This document shows, piece after piece, positions 62,626 through 64,000 of a DNA stretch of 64,000 nucleotides; the first letter of the stretch is position 1, and each line of letters opens with the position of its first letter. The position numbers were made by a program, and so were the translations under genes. This stretch comes from Oscillibacter sp. PC13. Lineage in GTDB: Bacteria > Bacillota > Clostridia > Oscillospirales > Oscillospiraceae. The notes under the pieces are model-generated. The model ran no database searches, was not told the DNA's origin, and worked only from the letters and a program-made list of their open reading frames with translations. The DNA lies in contig NZ_FOXE01000017.1 in the NCBI RefSeq assembly GCF_900115635.1, positions 1 to 64,000 of the forward strand, written 5' to 3'.

Positions 62626-62877
62626 TCAGTCGGTCACATAGGGCAGCAGAGCGATCTGACGGGCACGCTTGATAGCCTCGGTCAGCTGACGCTGATGCAT
62701 GGCGCAGGTGCCAGTGGTTCTGCGGGGCAGAATCTTGGAACGCTCAGAGACAAAACGGCGCAGCTTGGCCGCGTCTTTGTAATCAATGGACTCGCACTTG
62801 TCCGCGCAGAACTGGCAGACCTTGCGGCGCTTGCCGCGCATGGGACGAGCGGGTCTCGCTTCACGATCAAAAGCCAT
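62626..62877 (-). CDS. rpsR: 30S ribosomal protein S18
   Basis: This 83-residue protein has [20 protein letters not shown] and the RNA-binding core [33 protein letters not shown]. The four Cys near residues 22-30 suggest the zinc-binding form. It ends the rpsF-ssb-rpsR operon. Confidence 0.97.
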   Translation of the reverse strand: MAFDREARPARPMRGKRRKVCQFCADKCESIDYKDAAKLRRFVSERSKILPRRTTGTCAMHQRQLTEAIKRARQIALLPYVTD

Positions 62878-62901
62878 GAAATGGTTCCTCCTTCATTAAA
62901 A

Positions 62902-63354
62902 TCAGAACGGCAGTTCGCCGTCTTCCTCGCCAATCTCGGCGAAGTCGGATTGTCCGCCCATCATCGGGGCAGCGCTGCGGCCGCCGCTGGGGGCCCCATA
63001 AGCCGGTGCGCCGCCGAAATCACCGGCACCGTCCCGCTTGGAGTCACCGAAGTAGATGTTGTCGGCGACAATCTCGATGGCGACACGCTTGCCGCCTTCC
63101 TTGTCCGTCCAGTCGCGGCTTTGCAGCCGGCCCTCCACCACGGCCATGCGGCCCTTGGTGAAGTACTTGCTGACAAATTCCGCCGTGGCGCGCCAGGCAA
63201 CCACGTCGAAGAAGTCCGCCTGCTTGCTCCCGTCCTGGCTCTTAAAGTCCCGATCCACCGCAATGCGGAAGGACGTGACAGCCGTGCCGGACTGGGTGCG
63301 CCGCAGCTCCGGATCTTTGACCAGACGACCCATGATGATGATCTTGTTGAGCAT
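62902..63354 (-). CDS. ssb: Single-stranded DNA-binding protein
   Basis: This 150-residue OB-fold protein begins MLNKIIIMGRLVKDPELRRT and has VVAWRATAEFVSKYFTKGRM. The linker is Gly/Ala-rich and the acidic tip EEDGELPF, used to bind partner proteins, is intact. It lies between rpsF and rpsR. Confidence 0.97.
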   Translation of the reverse strand: MLNKIIIMGRLVKDPELRRTQSGTAVTSFRIAVDRDFKSQDGSKQADFFDVVAWRATAEFVSKYFTKGRMAVVEGRLQSRDWTDKEGGKRVAIEIVADNIYFGDSKRDGAGDFGGAPAYGAPSGGRSAAPMMGGQSDFAEIGEEDGELPF

Positions 63355-63365
63355 GCCGCTTCTCC

Positions 63366-63662
63366 TTATTCGCCCTTGCAGACGATCAAAGAACGCATGA
63401 TGCCGTCCGTGATACGCAGCTTACGGTCCAGCTCGCGGGGGAAGGACGGTTCGCTGGTGAAGCTCATCAGGACGTAGTAGCCGTCGTTCTTGTAGTTGAT
63501 GGGATAAGCCAGCTTGCGGTTGCCCCATTCTTCCACTTCGACAGCGGAACCATTCTGCTCAGCCAGAGTTTTGAAGTTTGCCACGAGAGTGGCAACGCCC
63601 TCCTCACCCTGTGCAGGGTCGATGATATACACGACCTCATAATTGGCAGTAACCTTTGCCAT
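63366..63662 (-). CDS. rpsF: 30S ribosomal protein S6
   Basis: This 98-residue protein starts at the ATG at 63662, with AAAGGAGG 9 bases upstream; the longer frame includes the promoter. It has YEVVYIIDPAQGEEGVATLV, VEVEEWGNRKLAYPINYKND and ELDRKLRITDGIMRSLIV. In bacteria S6 with S18 may autoregulate this operon through the leader. A perfect -35 and near-perfect -10 precede it. Confidence 0.97.
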   Translation of the reverse strand: MAKVTANYEVVYIIDPAQGEEGVATLVANFKTLAEQNGSAVEVEEWGNRKLAYPINYKNDGYYVLMSFTSEPSFPRELDRKLRITDGIMRSLIVCKGE

Positions 63663-63741
63663 GTTTGCACCTCCTTTTGGACAAATGGCCCTCATTCTGA
63701 AGATGAGAGCAAGGATATGCCCGCAGACTGCGAGCCTTATT

Positions 63742-63769
63742 ATTATATAGGAATCAGCGCAAATGTCAA
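63742..63769 (-). promoter_or_regulatory. rpsF operon promoter
   Basis: On the minus strand TTGACA (63764-63769) is followed after 16 bases by TATAAT (63742-63747). About 75 bases of leader follow; an S6:S18-binding structure is possible but its key bases were not clear to me. Confidence 0.8.
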
Positions 63770-63855
63770 GAAAAATTTTCATTTTCCGGAGATTTCAGCA
63801 TTCAGGTCCGTTTTCTCCGGTATAAAATCAGTGTATCGCCGCCAGACGTCCCGCT

Positions 63856-64000
63856 TCAGTCCTCGATATACTCCCGCACCCGGTAAATGGCGCCGATTTC
63901 GTCCTCACAGATCCTCCGGCAGGCTTCAATCTCCTCTTTGGGAATGGTGTCCACCACGGTCATCATAACGGTGGGGACGTATTTTTGAATCTCCCTGGCA
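63856..64000 (-). CDS. Unidentified protein, C-terminal part
   Basis: This minus-strand gene is cut by the right edge; the final 47 or so residues end VREYIED before TGA at 63856. The visible part contains YVPTVMMTVVDTIPKEEIEA and CRRICEDEIGAIYR, a mixed beta/helix pattern. I do not recognise the family. Confidence 0.6.
   Translation of the reverse strand, partial: AREIQKYVPTVMMTVVDTIPKEEIEACRRICEDEIGAIYRVREYIED

Noticed and set aside
1-64000. CRISPR arrays or insertion sequences
   Set aside because: No regular repeat-spacer pattern, transposase or integrase was seen; the repeats present are hairpins, operators or single pairs.

Overview
The window looks like a chromosome segment of an anaerobic, endospore-forming Clostridia bacterium, probably an Oscillospirales gut lineage. 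That placement is inferred from a spoIIP gene, oxygen-sensitive glycyl radical enzymes, a four-subunit 2-oxoacid:ferredoxin oxidoreductase, feo-type ferrous iron uptake, AGGAGG ribosome binding sites, G+C-rich coding regions and AT-rich regulatory gaps. No rRNA, complete tRNA, CRISPR array, phage gene or insertion sequence was seen.

Region 1 (1-9230) is catabolic and regulatory. It holds two iron-dependent alcohol dehydrogenases (one cut by the left edge), an organophosphate-type MFS transporter, a HAD protein with phosphonatase (PhnX) hallmarks, two tandem DeoR regulators, an IclR regulator and a CoA-acylating semialdehyde dehydrogenase behind a consensus promoter. Together these suggest uptake of a small phosphorylated or phosphonate compound, C-P cleavage and aldehyde handling; the substrate is not provable from sequence. 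Region 2 (9700-13320) is an iron-uptake operon: two FeoA proteins, FeoB, a small Cys-rich membrane protein and a DtxR-family regulator. Two copies of a GTTAG-N6-CTAAC operator lie in front of feoA and feoB.

Region 3 (13702-32908) is the most unusual part. A LysR regulator, a TRAP transporter, three glycyl radical enzymes (GREs), two radical-SAM activases, an MFS carrier, two SDR oxidoreductases, an XRE-cupin regulator, a HAD phosphatase and a PucR regulator form a compact locus. GRE1 and GRE2 are paralogues of a subclass I cannot match to a characterised enzyme; GRE3 is a separate type. The locus probably imports a small carboxylate- or sulfonate-like anion and breaks it down by radical chemistry.

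Region 4 (33468-47058) is core metabolism, all on the minus strand: porCDAB, a DUF815 AAA+ ATPase, and an ilv operon with two acetolactate synthase pairs, ilvC and ilvD. The ilv operon starts with a 47-residue Ile/Leu/Val-rich leader peptide and an attenuator. A butyryl-CoA-type acyl-CoA dehydrogenase lies upstream of it.

Region 5 (47809-64000) holds endonuclease IV, a zinc-ribbon membrane protein next to an acyltransferase-like protein and a divergent esterase, a MacAB-type ABC exporter, an L-2-hydroxyacid dehydrogenase, two divergent thiamin salvage units each under its own TPP riboswitch (thiE-thiD and thiW-thiM), spoIIP, and the rpsF-ssb-rpsR operon. A truncated minus-strand gene ends the window.
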